Source of the DNA: CBCYMI01 sp965183855
GTDB lineage: Bacteria > Pseudomonadota > Alphaproteobacteria > Caulobacterales > Maricaulaceae
Direction of reading: 5' to 3'
Assembly: GCA_965183855.1 (NCBI GenBank)
Contig: CBCYMI010000037.1
Span: forward strand, 1 to 63,583
Length of the DNA stretch: 63,583 nt
Each line of letters starts with the position of its first letter. Within the stretch, counting starts at the first letter, position 1. This document shows, piece by piece, positions 56,470-63,583 of the stretch. The position numbers and the translations under genes are program-made. The notes beneath the pieces are model-generated. The model worked only from the letters and a program-made list of their open reading frames with translations. It was not told the DNA's origin and did not search any database.

Positions 56470-57939
56470 CTAGTTTTTCTCGTTTAGAGAAAGTCCAAAA
56501 GAACGACTTTGTCCTGAGCGTGGATTTTTGGTAAAAACCAGAACCGCTTTTTTCTTTTTTTGTTTTGATGCATTAATTTCATTTATAAAATCAGAAGAGT
56601 TATAAATCTGTTTTTGATTAATCTGGGTAATAATCATGCCTGCCACCACTCTTTTTTTATAGGCACTGCTTTTAGGATCTACATATGTAATTATCACACC
56701 ATGTTTAATCTCTGCTTTTTTATAGGCGTTCATCTCTTCTTTTTTGAGGTTTCGTATTTTTATACCTAATAATTCTTTTTCTATATTAGAATCAGGTGTG
56801 TTTTTAGAAGAAGGGTTAAAAGAACCATTTAAAATGTTTTCATCAGGACGCTTTCCAATGGTAACTTTGATTGTTTTTTCTTTTCCAAGTCGATTAATTT
56901 TAAACACAGCTTTTTCACCAGCAGACATATCTCCAATTAGGCGTGTTGCAAATGTTGGATCTTTAATCTTCTGATTGTTAATTGAGAGAATAACATCTCC
57001 AGCTTGAAATCCGTGTTTTTCTGCGGGAGAAGATTCAGATACATTTTGTACGATTGCGCCTTGATTTGAATCAAGACCAATACTATCTGCGATATCAGTA
57101 TCAATAGACCCAATTAAAACACCCAGCCATCCTCTGATAACATGCCCTTTTTTCTTCAGTTTATTGATGATTTTACTGGCAACATCTGATGGAATAGCAA
57201 ATCCAATACCAATATTGCCACCAGAAGGTGAATAAATTTGAGAATTAACACCAATAACTTTGCCTTGAAGATTAAATGTAGGACCGCCTGAGTTTCCTCT
57301 GTTAATTGGCGCATCTATCTGTATAAAATCATAATAATCTGTACCCGTTCCTGTATTTCGTTTGGTTGCTGAAATAATTCCTGCTGTTGCTGTTCCTGCG
57401 AGACTATATGGGCTACCAACTGCAACAACCCAGTCTCCAACCCGTAAATTGGGAGATTTTTCAAAAATAGCGTAATGAAATTTCTCTTTACTATTTTTGA
57501 TTTTTAATAAAGCCAAATCTGTCAAGGGATCAGAGCCAATGAGCTTGGCTTCATATTCTTTTTCATTTTTGGTTGTGATGATGATTTTATCGCTTCCTTC
57601 AATCACATGATTATTGGTAACAATATAACCATCTTCTGAAATAAAAAAGCCGGATCCAACAGATTTGGCATAAGGTCTAGGAGATTTTTGATTAGGGATT
57701 TGAGGGAAAAAATCTCTAAATGGAGCAGGAATGCGATCCAGATCAAACTGAGCTGAAAGCTTCATTTCTTTTTCTACTGTAATGCTGACAACAGATGGGG
57801 CAACTTTTTCAATTAAATCTGCAAAAGAATTATCATGTGAAAAAGCGAGCTGAGGTGTTGAGGAGAATGTATAAAGCCCCAAACATAAAATAGATATAAA
57901 ATAAACCAATGCACGATTGTTTTTGTATGAATATGACAT
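56470..57939 (-). CDS. degP: Periplasmic serine protease DegP/HtrA (Do)
   Basis: A 489-residue envelope quality-control protease. A signal peptide (~10-33) leads to the trypsin-like domain with catalytic triad His111 (NNHVIEG), Asp141 (DPLTDLALLKI) and Ser217 (NRGNSGGP). Two PDZ domains follow (GWLGVLIGSIDTDIADSIGL onward; second at ~395-485). Length is typical. It lies upstream of a two-component system and glnE on the same strand, a recurring Acetobacteraceae order. Confidence 0.95.
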   Translation of the reverse strand: MSYSYKNNRALVYFISILCLGLYTFSSTPQLAFSHDNSFADLIEKVAPSVVSITVEKEMKLSAQFDLDRIPAPFRDFFPQIPNQKSPRPYAKSVGSGFFISEDGYIVTNNHVIEGSDKIIITTKNEKEYEAKLIGSDPLTDLALLKIKNSKEKFHYAIFEKSPNLRVGDWVVAVGSPYSLAGTATAGIISATKRNTGTGTDYYDFIQIDAPINRGNSGGPTFNLQGKVIGVNSQIYSPSGGNIGIGFAIPSDVASKIINKLKKKGHVIRGWLGVLIGSIDTDIADSIGLDSNQGAIVQNVSESSPAEKHGFQAGDVILSINNQKIKDPTFATRLIGDMSAGEKAVFKINRLGKEKTIKVTIGKRPDENILNGSFNPSSKNTPDSNIEKELLGIKIRNLKKEEMNAYKKAEIKHGVIITYVDPKSSAYKKRVVAGMIITQINQKQIYNSSDFINEINASKQKKKKAVLVFTKNPRSGQSRSFGLSLNEKN

Positions 57940-58417
57940 TTTTTACTCCAAAATAGATATTATTTTCCCTAAAACTTAGGATGCTTCTTTTTTGCCAGAT
58001 CTAACCTTTCATAAACATTACTAAAAAATTACAAATTGTCCATGTTTAAAATTTTAGAAGTATTAAAGCAAGATTGACATTTGTTTTATATTTGTATCTT
58101 ATTCCTTAATTAATTAAATAAAAAGATATAAAAAGGTCACGTTTAAGTGAATTGGCAAAATAAGTAAACTGAGAAAACAAGTAAACTGGCAAAATTTTGG
58201 ATTCAGGCATGAATTTGACTTATATCTTTAGGTAAACAAAAACAATCTGGCTTATTAATGTATAAAATGGGCTTTATTAAGAACCGCTAGAAAAATTTGA
58301 GTAAAGAGGCAGAATTTAAAAAGAACTTTCCATCAGTAAACCTTGTTTTATAAGGGAGGCGTTTTAATCGTATTCTGGTTTTTTTAAGAGTCTGATTATA
58401 TCTTAAGCGTTCCAATA
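57940..58417. promoter_or_regulatory. Upstream region of degP
   Basis: About 480 AT-rich bases upstream of degP, without a gene. A short imperfect direct repeat (AAGTAAACTG(G/A)(C/G)AAAA) occurs near 58157-58195. The region continues into the two tandem repeats listed next. Confidence 0.35.
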
Positions 58418-58465
58418 TATTATAAAATGTATTATAAAATATATTATAAAATATCTTATAAGAAG
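58418..58465 (+). repeat. 12-bp AT-rich tandem repeat
   Basis: Three units of TATTATAAAAT(G/A) at 58418, 58430 and 58442, followed by a diverged fourth (TCTTATAAGAAG). Low complexity; may simply reflect replication slippage. Confidence 0.85.
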
Positions 58466-58609
58466 CACGTGTTCAGAATCTCTAAAGGGGAGATTATATT
58501 TAATAAGTTTAGTATTTGAATCTGTTATCATTTATTTTACATATAACGGTTTTTAAGAATCTCGACTTAATGTAAGATGTTGGAATTTGGTAGTATTTAT
58601 CTTACATAT

Positions 58610-58780
58610 AATAGCCTTAATAGCCTTAATAGCCTTAATAGCCTTAATAGCCTTAATAGCCTTAATAGCCTTAATAGCCTTAATAGCCTTAATAGCCTTA
58701 ATAGCCTTAATAGTCTTAATAGTCTTAATAGTCTTAATAGTCTTAATAGTCTTAATAGTCTTAATAGCCTTAATAGTCTT
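58610..58780 (+). repeat. 9-bp tandem array, 19 units of AATAGCCTT/AATAGTCTT
   Basis: Exactly 19 head-to-tail units over 171 bases. Units 1-11 read AATAGCCTT, units 12-17 AATAGTCTT, unit 18 AATAGCCTT, unit 19 AATAGTCTT. The ordered C/T variant blocks indicate growth by slippage or unequal exchange. Both open plus-strand frames translate only to Asn-Ser-Leu or Ile-Ala-Leu repeats and are not credible genes. The array lies 32 bases past the stop of the TonB-like gene and ~670 bases upstream of degP. Confidence 0.97.
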
Positions 58781-58812
58781 AATAAAGTATCGTTTCTTTC
58801 TATATTTCTTCC

Positions 58813-60420
58813 TTATTTTCCAAGATGATTTTTACCCAGCTGGGTAGATTTGGGTTTCAGTTTTGCAGATTCTACGTCATTAACACCATGCATATGATTA
58901 ATTAAAGGACCTTGTAGGTTAAGACCTGGCAAAATCGGAATTTGATTTTTGCTTTTAGGAGAATTTAGGGCTTGATTAAGCTGTTCTTTTGTCAAATTTT
59001 TGTATTTTGGTGCTAATCCATTATATGCTTTTTGATGTGTTTGATCTGTAAACCCATTTTGATTTTTTTGTGGTGTAATTGAAACCAGTTGATCGCATGT
59101 TTTCGCTTTATGGTCAGGATCCTGGCAATCCAGATCATTTAAAATACCTGCAATTCCCGTTGCTTTTTGCGGGCTAAAGTGCCCTTTTATATAAAATCCA
59201 CCTTGTTTTTGATAAGATTTTCCTGATTTATTTTGTTTTGATTGGTCTGTATAAGAATTTTTTCCTGTATATTGATTTTTAGAAGCGTTTTTTTGAGCAG
59301 AAGAGGATGAATATGAGAAATAGGAGTTTGGCAGTTTTAATAAAGCACGTTCTGATCCATTTTGCTTTGGCAAAATAGCATTTTGTTTTTCTCCTTCTGT
59401 ATCGGGTGTTTTAGAAGAAGCAAGAATATCTGGTTCTTGATTGGTAGGAAGATCTGATTGCTCTTGATCAGATTTTTGGTTTTGATCTGACAGAGAAGTG
59501 ATCTGATCTACTTCAATAGAAGGCTTGATCACAGGTAAGGCAATTGTTTTTACAGACTCTGTTTTTTGGTCTGGGGATTGAAGGGCTTTTTGAGTTTCAT
59601 GTTCAGGATTTATTTCATTATGATTTGCCTTGGAAAGAAGTGGGTTTGGCGAGACTTCTACTTTTATTTCCTGTTCCAGTTCAAGGATATCCTGTTCTGG
59701 TTTAGGGATGGTTTCTTTTGTCTCTTGGATAGAAATATCTAGCTTTTTTGGTGTTTCAGTTTCTATAGGAGGTGTTTTCAAAGGGGAAACAGGCTCTATC
59801 TCTAAAGGTTCAATTTCCTCTTTTTGAGAAGGAAGAGGGGGAGAAATGATTTTTTCTGCTTTAGGGCTTAAGGGTGGAATAGGTTGTTTGAACTTAATTT
59901 TCGGAAGAGGCTTTTCCAAAACAAGATCTGGTTTAGGGGCAGGATCCAGTTTTTTTATTTTAAAAAAACTAGCCTTTGGGATATATTCATTTGATTGTTG
60001 TATGCTGTCGGATTCTTGAAGGACAGGCTTTGGAAGTGAGGAAGCATCTATTTTTTTAGCTTTTACGGGTTTTTCAACCTTTGGCTCTTCTATTGCTTCT
60101 GGCTGTTTTTTATTTTCTTTCTTTATTTCTGGTTGTTTTTCAATCTTTTGTGGAGGCGTGTTCATCGGTACTATCTCTTCTTGGACGGGAGGGGATATAT
60201 TTTCTTTTATATACTTGGGTTTTGGAAGAGGTAGAAGTTCAATTTTAACAATGGGAGGAATTTGAATATTTTTTGCAATTCTTCCACTCATTTCAATTAA
60301 AGCAATCAATAAAATATTTAAAAATAGCGCGAACATGAATGAAAACAAAACAGGTTTGTTTAAGTGAGAGGTTTGTACATCTGCATGAATATGTGTATTG
60401 AATGACAATGAAAAATCCAT
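58813..60420 (-). CDS. Proline/lysine-rich TonB-like inner-membrane protein
   Basis: A 535-residue protein. A short cytoplasmic N-terminus and one transmembrane helix (SFMFALFLNILLIALIEMSG, ~27-46) are followed by a ~300-residue Pro/Lys/Glu/Gln-rich stretch (ELLPLPKPKYIKE, VEKPVKAKKID, PIPPLSPK), as in the periplasm-spanning part of TonB/TolA proteins. A Ser/Asn/Gln region leads to a C-terminal domain (GHFSPQKATGIAGILNDLDC and DQLVSITPQ) with two Cys (CQDPDHKAKTC). The classic TonB C-terminal YP motif is not seen, and no ExbB/ExbD genes are nearby, so energy-transducer function is not established. Its start region is tandemly duplicated (see 60410-60523). Confidence 0.7.
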   Translation of the reverse strand: MDFSLSFNTHIHADVQTSHLNKPVLFSFMFALFLNILLIALIEMSGRIAKNIQIPPIVKIELLPLPKPKYIKENISPPVQEEIVPMNTPPQKIEKQPEIKKENKKQPEAIEEPKVEKPVKAKKIDASSLPKPVLQESDSIQQSNEYIPKASFFKIKKLDPAPKPDLVLEKPLPKIKFKQPIPPLSPKAEKIISPPLPSQKEEIEPLEIEPVSPLKTPPIETETPKKLDISIQETKETIPKPEQDILELEQEIKVEVSPNPLLSKANHNEINPEHETQKALQSPDQKTESVKTIALPVIKPSIEVDQITSLSDQNQKSDQEQSDLPTNQEPDILASSKTPDTEGEKQNAILPKQNGSERALLKLPNSYFSYSSSSAQKNASKNQYTGKNSYTDQSKQNKSGKSYQKQGGFYIKGHFSPQKATGIAGILNDLDCQDPDHKAKTCDQLVSITPQKNQNGFTDQTHQKAYNGLAPKYKNLTKEQLNQALNSPKSKNQIPILPGLNLQGPLINHMHGVNDVESAKLKPKSTQLGKNHLGK

Positions 60421-60523
60421 TCTAAATTATTTTTGTGGTTATGTTAAATAAATATTCCTAAAACTTCGAAAAATCCATTCTAAATTATTTTTGTGGTTAT
60501 GTTAAATAAATATTCCTAAAATT
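60410..60523 (-). repeat. 58-bp tandem duplication covering the TonB-like gene's start and 5' UTR
   Basis: 60410-60464 and 60468-60522 are the same sequence (GAAAAATCCATTCTAAATTA...AATATTCCTAAAA), period 58. Each copy contains the start ATG and ~40 bases upstream. In the outer copy, ATG at 60478 opens a six-codon frame ending TAG at 60458 (Met-Asp-Phe-Ser-Lys-Phe). The real gene therefore has a decoy start and a tiny upstream reading frame. Confidence 0.93.
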
Positions 60524-60873
60524 GCTATTTAAATCAAAAAGAACTTAAATCCTATCTTTATTGTTTTTAAAGAGCGTTAAAATAACTGTATTCTGTATGT
60601 AATTTGTTAACAGTTTATTTTTTTATACGAATTGACTATATTCAGAATTTATAATTGATGTTTTAATGAAAAAAATATTTCTTTTAATATTAAGAATGGA
60701 AACGAACCTGTTTTTGGGATAAAAACCTTTTTTGGGCATTGACTGTTATATTCTGTCTGTCATTATCCTTAATAAATAGGCTGATAGCAGATTTGTTTTT
60801 GACTAAAATGATTTAAACAGAGCTCAACCAGATCTGATCATATCTATGTATAACCAGTCATATGTGTGTATAA
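60524..60873. promoter_or_regulatory. Divergent region between the TonB-like gene and the aminotransferase
   Basis: 350 AT-rich bases between divergent genes, no gene or RNA recognised. It must hold both promoters. TTGACTATA at about 60630 and TTGACTGTTAT at about 60738 are possible -35-type elements on the plus strand, unverified. Confidence 0.35.
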
Positions 60874-62097
60874 ATGGAAAACAGTATGGATATTCATTTT
60901 TTATCAGAAATAATAGGCAGGGTTAAGCCTTCTGCAACACTTGCAATTAGTGAAAAGGCGAAATCTTTGAAAGCTCAGGGAATTGATATTATTAGTTTAA
61001 GTGCAGGAGAACCTGATTTTGATACGCCAGAATCGATTAAACAGGCTGCAATTTTGGCAATTCATCAGGGAAAAACAAAATATACACCTGTTTCTGGTAT
61101 TCCCGAATTAAAACAGGCAATTTCAAATAAATTTAAACAGGATAATGAATTAGAATATGCGCTTGATGAAATTATTGTTTCTCCTGGAGGAAAAGCGATT
61201 ATTTATAATGCGTTTATTGCAACGCTTAATCCAGGAGATGAAATTTTAATTCCTGCGCCTTATTGGGTTTCTTATCCTGATATGGCTTTATTAGCAGGTG
61301 CGTATCCAAAACGCATTCAAACTCAATTAAAGAATGAGTATAAACTAACCCCTGAAGATTTAGAACGGAATATTACTGAAAAATCAAAATGGCTTATTTT
61401 AAACTCTCCTTCCAATCCAACAGGATCAGCTTATAATGAACAGGAATTAAATGCATTAGCAGACCTATTGGTTAACTATCCCAATCTCCATATTTTATCG
61501 GATGATATTTATGAAAAACTTATTTATGATGAATATGAGTTTAAAACGATTGCACAAATAAGACCTGAATTAAAGCCAAGAACATTAACTGTAAACGGGG
61601 TCTCTAAAACCTATGCAATGACAGGGTGGAGAATTGGGTATGCAGGAGGATCAAAATCCTTGATTTCTGCCATGTCAAAAGTAATGTCACAATCAACTTC
61701 AAATGCTTGCTCCATTGCTCAATGGGCTGCACTGGAAGCATTAACAGGAAATCAGACATTTATTAAAGAACGCAATCAGATTTTTAAACATAGAAGGGAT
61801 TTGATTATAAACGCATTTAATCAGATAGATGGATTAAACTGTGCTACTCCAAAGGGTGCTTTTTATGTCTTTCCAGATTGTTCTGGTTTGATTGGGAAAA
61901 AAACACCAAAAGGGAAAATATTACACAATGATCTTGATATTGCGCAAGCTTTGTTAGAAGAAATTAATATTGCCATTGTACCTGGAAGTGCATTTGGAAT
62001 GTCTCCTGCATTTAGAGTCTCTTATGCATCTGAAACAGGATTAATCGAACAGGCTTGTGAGCGCATAATGCAATTTACACAAGATTTAACCATTTAA
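60874..62097 (+). CDS. Class I aspartate-type aminotransferase
   Basis: A 407-residue PLP enzyme of the AspB subgroup. Features: SLSAGEPDFDTPE, KTKYTPVSGIPELK, NSPSNPTGS (Asn181), DDIYEKL (Asp210, Tyr213), the PLP lysine Lys245 in GVSKTYAMTGWRIGY, and an Arg in FRVSYA for the alpha-carboxylate. Likely aspartate (possibly prephenate) aminotransferase in the cytoplasm. Start ATG 60874 or the in-frame ATG at 60886; neither has a strong Shine-Dalgarno. No lesion. Confidence 0.92.
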   Translation: MENSMDIHFLSEIIGRVKPSATLAISEKAKSLKAQGIDIISLSAGEPDFDTPESIKQAAILAIHQGKTKYTPVSGIPELKQAISNKFKQDNELEYALDEIIVSPGGKAIIYNAFIATLNPGDEILIPAPYWVSYPDMALLAGAYPKRIQTQLKNEYKLTPEDLERNITEKSKWLILNSPSNPTGSAYNEQELNALADLLVNYPNLHILSDDIYEKLIYDEYEFKTIAQIRPELKPRTLTVNGVSKTYAMTGWRIGYAGGSKSLISAMSKVMSQSTSNACSIAQWAALEALTGNQTFIKERNQIFKHRRDLIINAFNQIDGLNCATPKGAFYVFPDCSGLIGKKTPKGKILHNDLDIAQALLEEINIAIVPGSAFGMSPAFRVSYASETGLIEQACERIMQFTQDLTI

Positions 62098-62269
62098 GAA
62101 AAAACGAGCAGATTTTCTATAGTATCATACACGCTTGCCATGTGATTATATCATTGTAAATTGGATGCTTTTGTTAAATCAAATGCTCTTAACATCGCAT
62201 GTGTTTTTGATCATCATGATATATGGGGTGTTATGAGAATAGAAATGTCTAAAGAATTTGTGTATCTAT

Positions 62270-62402
62270 AGGCGAGAAATAGAAATAAGTGTATATTCTT
62301 TCTTTCAGATTTAACTATTTTGAATATATTTGCACACAGAAGCGAGGAATAGAATTTATTGTGCACGCTTCCAGATTTGACTTTTACAGATAAAGGAAAC
62401 AC
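62270..62402 (-). repeat. Diverged tandem copy of the DUF2147 gene's 3' end
   Basis: 62270-62338 resembles 62340-62402: both go GCGAG(A/G)AATAGAA...T(T/C)CAGATTT(A/G)ACT...CACAG. The inner copy encodes the last residues of the DUF2147 protein; the outer lies just past its stop and is degraded. Aligned by eye. Confidence 0.5.
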
Positions 62403-62787
62403 AGCCTTTTACACGGAGCGTTTCAGCATCAATCCATTTTAGGGTTCCATGATAGGTTTTGCCTTTATCGGCAGCATAAATCATGCCATTTTCCCAGATT
62501 TTCTTATTCTTTTTAAATCCCCATAATATCATACTTCCCATTAAAGGTCGGGTTCGTTTAGAGATATCTTTATTTTTTTCATCCAACAGAATAATATTGT
62601 TTTCTGCTTCTTTTTTTAGCCAGACAATATGCCCTTCAAGTATTTGATCTGGTTTTATAGTTAACTTGACCTTGGCTTTTTTGTTTTCTGTGAGCCAAAT
62701 TGTATTGGAAAGTGTTTGTGAATAGACAAAATAGGGGGATAAGATAAAAAACAAGAGTGTACTATAGCTGAAAATTCTCGTATACAT
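62356..62787 (-). CDS. DUF2147-family secreted protein
   Basis: A 143-residue protein from ATG 62787, chosen because AAAGAGAG lies seven bases upstream and a signal peptide then starts at once (FSYSTLLFFILSPYFVYSQ). The mature part has the DUF2147 pattern: SNTIWLTENKKAKVKLTI, HIVWLKKE, RPLMGSMILWGFKKN, WENGMIYAADKGKTYHGTL and a C-terminal LRVKGCVSFICKSQIWKR. Periplasmic; function in the family is not well established. Only 258 empty bases separate it from the aminotransferase. Confidence 0.82.
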   Translation of the reverse strand: MYTRIFSYSTLLFFILSPYFVYSQTLSNTIWLTENKKAKVKLTIKPDQILEGHIVWLKKEAENNIILLDEKNKDISKRTRPLMGSMILWGFKKNKKIWENGMIYAADKGKTYHGTLKWIDAETLRVKGCVSFICKSQIWKRAQ

Positions 62788-63103
62788 AAGCATTCTCTCT
62801 TTAATTTGAAAATAAAGGATAGATCTAATATTAGATGAAATATTGTACGATGTACAGATCATGCCCTGGACTAATTGTATGATTTTATTTTCAAGCATGT
62901 ATATATTGGGGTGTTTATATGTGTGCTCCTTCTGAAAATATTTTATCTTCCTAAGATATTTTATCAAAATATTAACGACAATTTAAAATAAAAGACATAA
63001 TCTATCGTAAACATACCAATATTTATAGAAGTTAAGTATATATTAATCATGAAACGTGCATTCTTTTTTGATTAAAAATGACAGGATTTGTAAAGGGATA
63101 AAT
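62788..63103. promoter_or_regulatory. Divergent region between DUF2147 and the membrane-fusion protein gene
   Basis: 316 AT-rich bases between divergent genes; no gene, RNA or repeat recognised. AAAGGGATAAAT precedes the GTG start at 63104. Confidence 0.3.
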
Positions 63104-63583
63104 GTGATTATAGCCTTATCTGAATTTTTAAGAGGAATCTTTCCATCAATACTGGTTATGTCTGGAACCATTCAGCAAGATGCGTTAAAACAGATAACGG
63201 ATCCGCCAATAGCAGAGTATCAACAATCAGAAAGTATAAGGAATATAGCTGATAGTGATAGAGCCAAGTTTGAAACTGGTGAAAGTGATCCAATTAGATT
63301 TGCTAAGCGAGAGGATACCGATACGCTTTATAAAAATGATTTTGAAGAAGTTTCTGATCCTCTTAAAAATGAATTGGATCGCTCTTTATCTGGCACAGAA
63401 ACAAATTTTCGTCAAAAGGCTGGCAAATTATCCGTACGTTTTGTTCTTGACCCTAAATCTTCTCCGATACTGGCAACAGAAATCGATGGCAGTATTAGTA
63501 GTTTGCCTGTTAAGGAAGGGCAGAGTTTTAGAAAAGGACAAGTGCTTTTAAAGCTGGAATGTTCGATTGAACGCAGTATCTAT
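63104..63583 (+). CDS. Membrane-fusion (HlyD/RND adaptor-like) protein, 3' end outside window
   Basis: From GTG 63104 (AAAGGGA upstream) the frame is open for 160 codons to the window edge. Residues ~1-22 are weakly hydrophobic (FLRGIFPSILVMSGT); ~25-115 are polar with no known domain; then SVRFVLDPKSSPILATEIDG and ISSLPVKEGQSFRKGQVLLK, the biotinyl-lipoyl-like barrel of periplasmic adaptors. Such proteins link inner-membrane efflux pumps or transporters to the outer membrane. The partner transporter would lie to the right of the window. The unusually long polar segment before the barrel is atypical. Confidence 0.75.
   Translation, partial: MIIALSEFLRGIFPSILVMSGTIQQDALKQITDPPIAEYQQSESIRNIADSDRAKFETGESDPIRFAKREDTDTLYKNDFEEVSDPLKNELDRSLSGTETNFRQKAGKLSVRFVLDPKSSPILATEIDGSISSLPVKEGQSFRKGQVLLKLECSIERSIY

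Noticed and set aside
58610..58780. CRISPR-like array
   Set aside because: Units are 9 bp, directly adjacent, with no spacers and no cas genes nearby.
58577..58847. Two plus-strand reading frames encoding Asn-Ser-Leu or Ile-Ala-Leu repeats
   Set aside because: They are translations of the 9-bp tandem array, with no ribosome-binding site or non-repeat domain.
58813..60420. Calling the proline-rich protein tonB
   Set aside because: The N-terminal helix and proline-rich span fit, but the C-terminal domain lacks the TonB motif and exbB/exbD are absent nearby.

Overview
This AT-rich window comes from an alphaproteobacterium, most likely a low-GC member of the Acetobacteraceae. The placement is inferred from gene order: degP / response regulator / histidine kinase / glnE; def-fmt-truA next to dapE-dapD; engB-yidC-rnpA-rpmH; and cycM divergent from kdsB. 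Insect-associated, Commensalibacter-like lineages would fit the base composition, but I could not test this.

Layout. (1) 1-12.6 kb is a tandem locus of very large two-partner-secretion-type adhesins built from MBG/YDG-like repeats: the 3' end of one gene, an internally deleted and decayed copy, and a 3244-residue gene with 24 tandem 81-residue repeats. (2) 12.9-23.7 kb is a tad/Flp pilus locus: cpaA, cpaB, cpaC, cpaD, cpaE, cpaF, tadB, tadC, then a decayed IS1595-type transposase and tadD on the other strand. cpaB has an in-frame stop and cpaC a frameshift. No pilin or TadE/F/G gene lies in the window. (3) 23.8-30.5 kb holds an M17 aminopeptidase (frameshifted) plus NlpC/P60 hydrolase, a short-chain dehydrogenase relic, membrane cytochrome c, kdsB and an outer-membrane beta-barrel. 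(4) 30.6-39.1 kb holds SRP RNA, dnaX-ybaB-recR, an HdeD-like protein, rmuC (frameshifted), def, fmt and truA. (5) 39.4-44.8 kb, minus strand, holds rpmH, rnpA, yidC, engB, dapD and dapE. (6) 45.1-50.8 kb holds broken ggt and P1-peptidase genes, then a minus-strand group of an EF-hand protein, an ECF sigma factor, two small proteins and a CpxP-like periplasmic protein. (7) 50.9-57.9 kb, minus strand, holds degP, a two-component pair and glnE. (8) 58.4-63.6 kb holds a 9-bp tandem array, a proline-rich TonB-like membrane protein whose start region is duplicated, an aspartate-type aminotransferase, a DUF2147 protein and the start of a membrane-fusion protein.

Main theme. Core genes (dnaX, recR, def, fmt, truA, dapD/E, engB, yidC, rnpA, rpmH, glnE, degP) all read through intact. 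About ten dispensable surface, catabolic or stress genes carry a premature stop or single-base frameshift. That pattern suggests recent selective gene decay in a host-adapted lineage more than random sequencing error, though read-level checking is needed. The most distinctive structure is the repeat-adhesin locus, where near-identical multi-repeat blocks and a silent partial copy point to recombination-driven remodelling of a surface protein.
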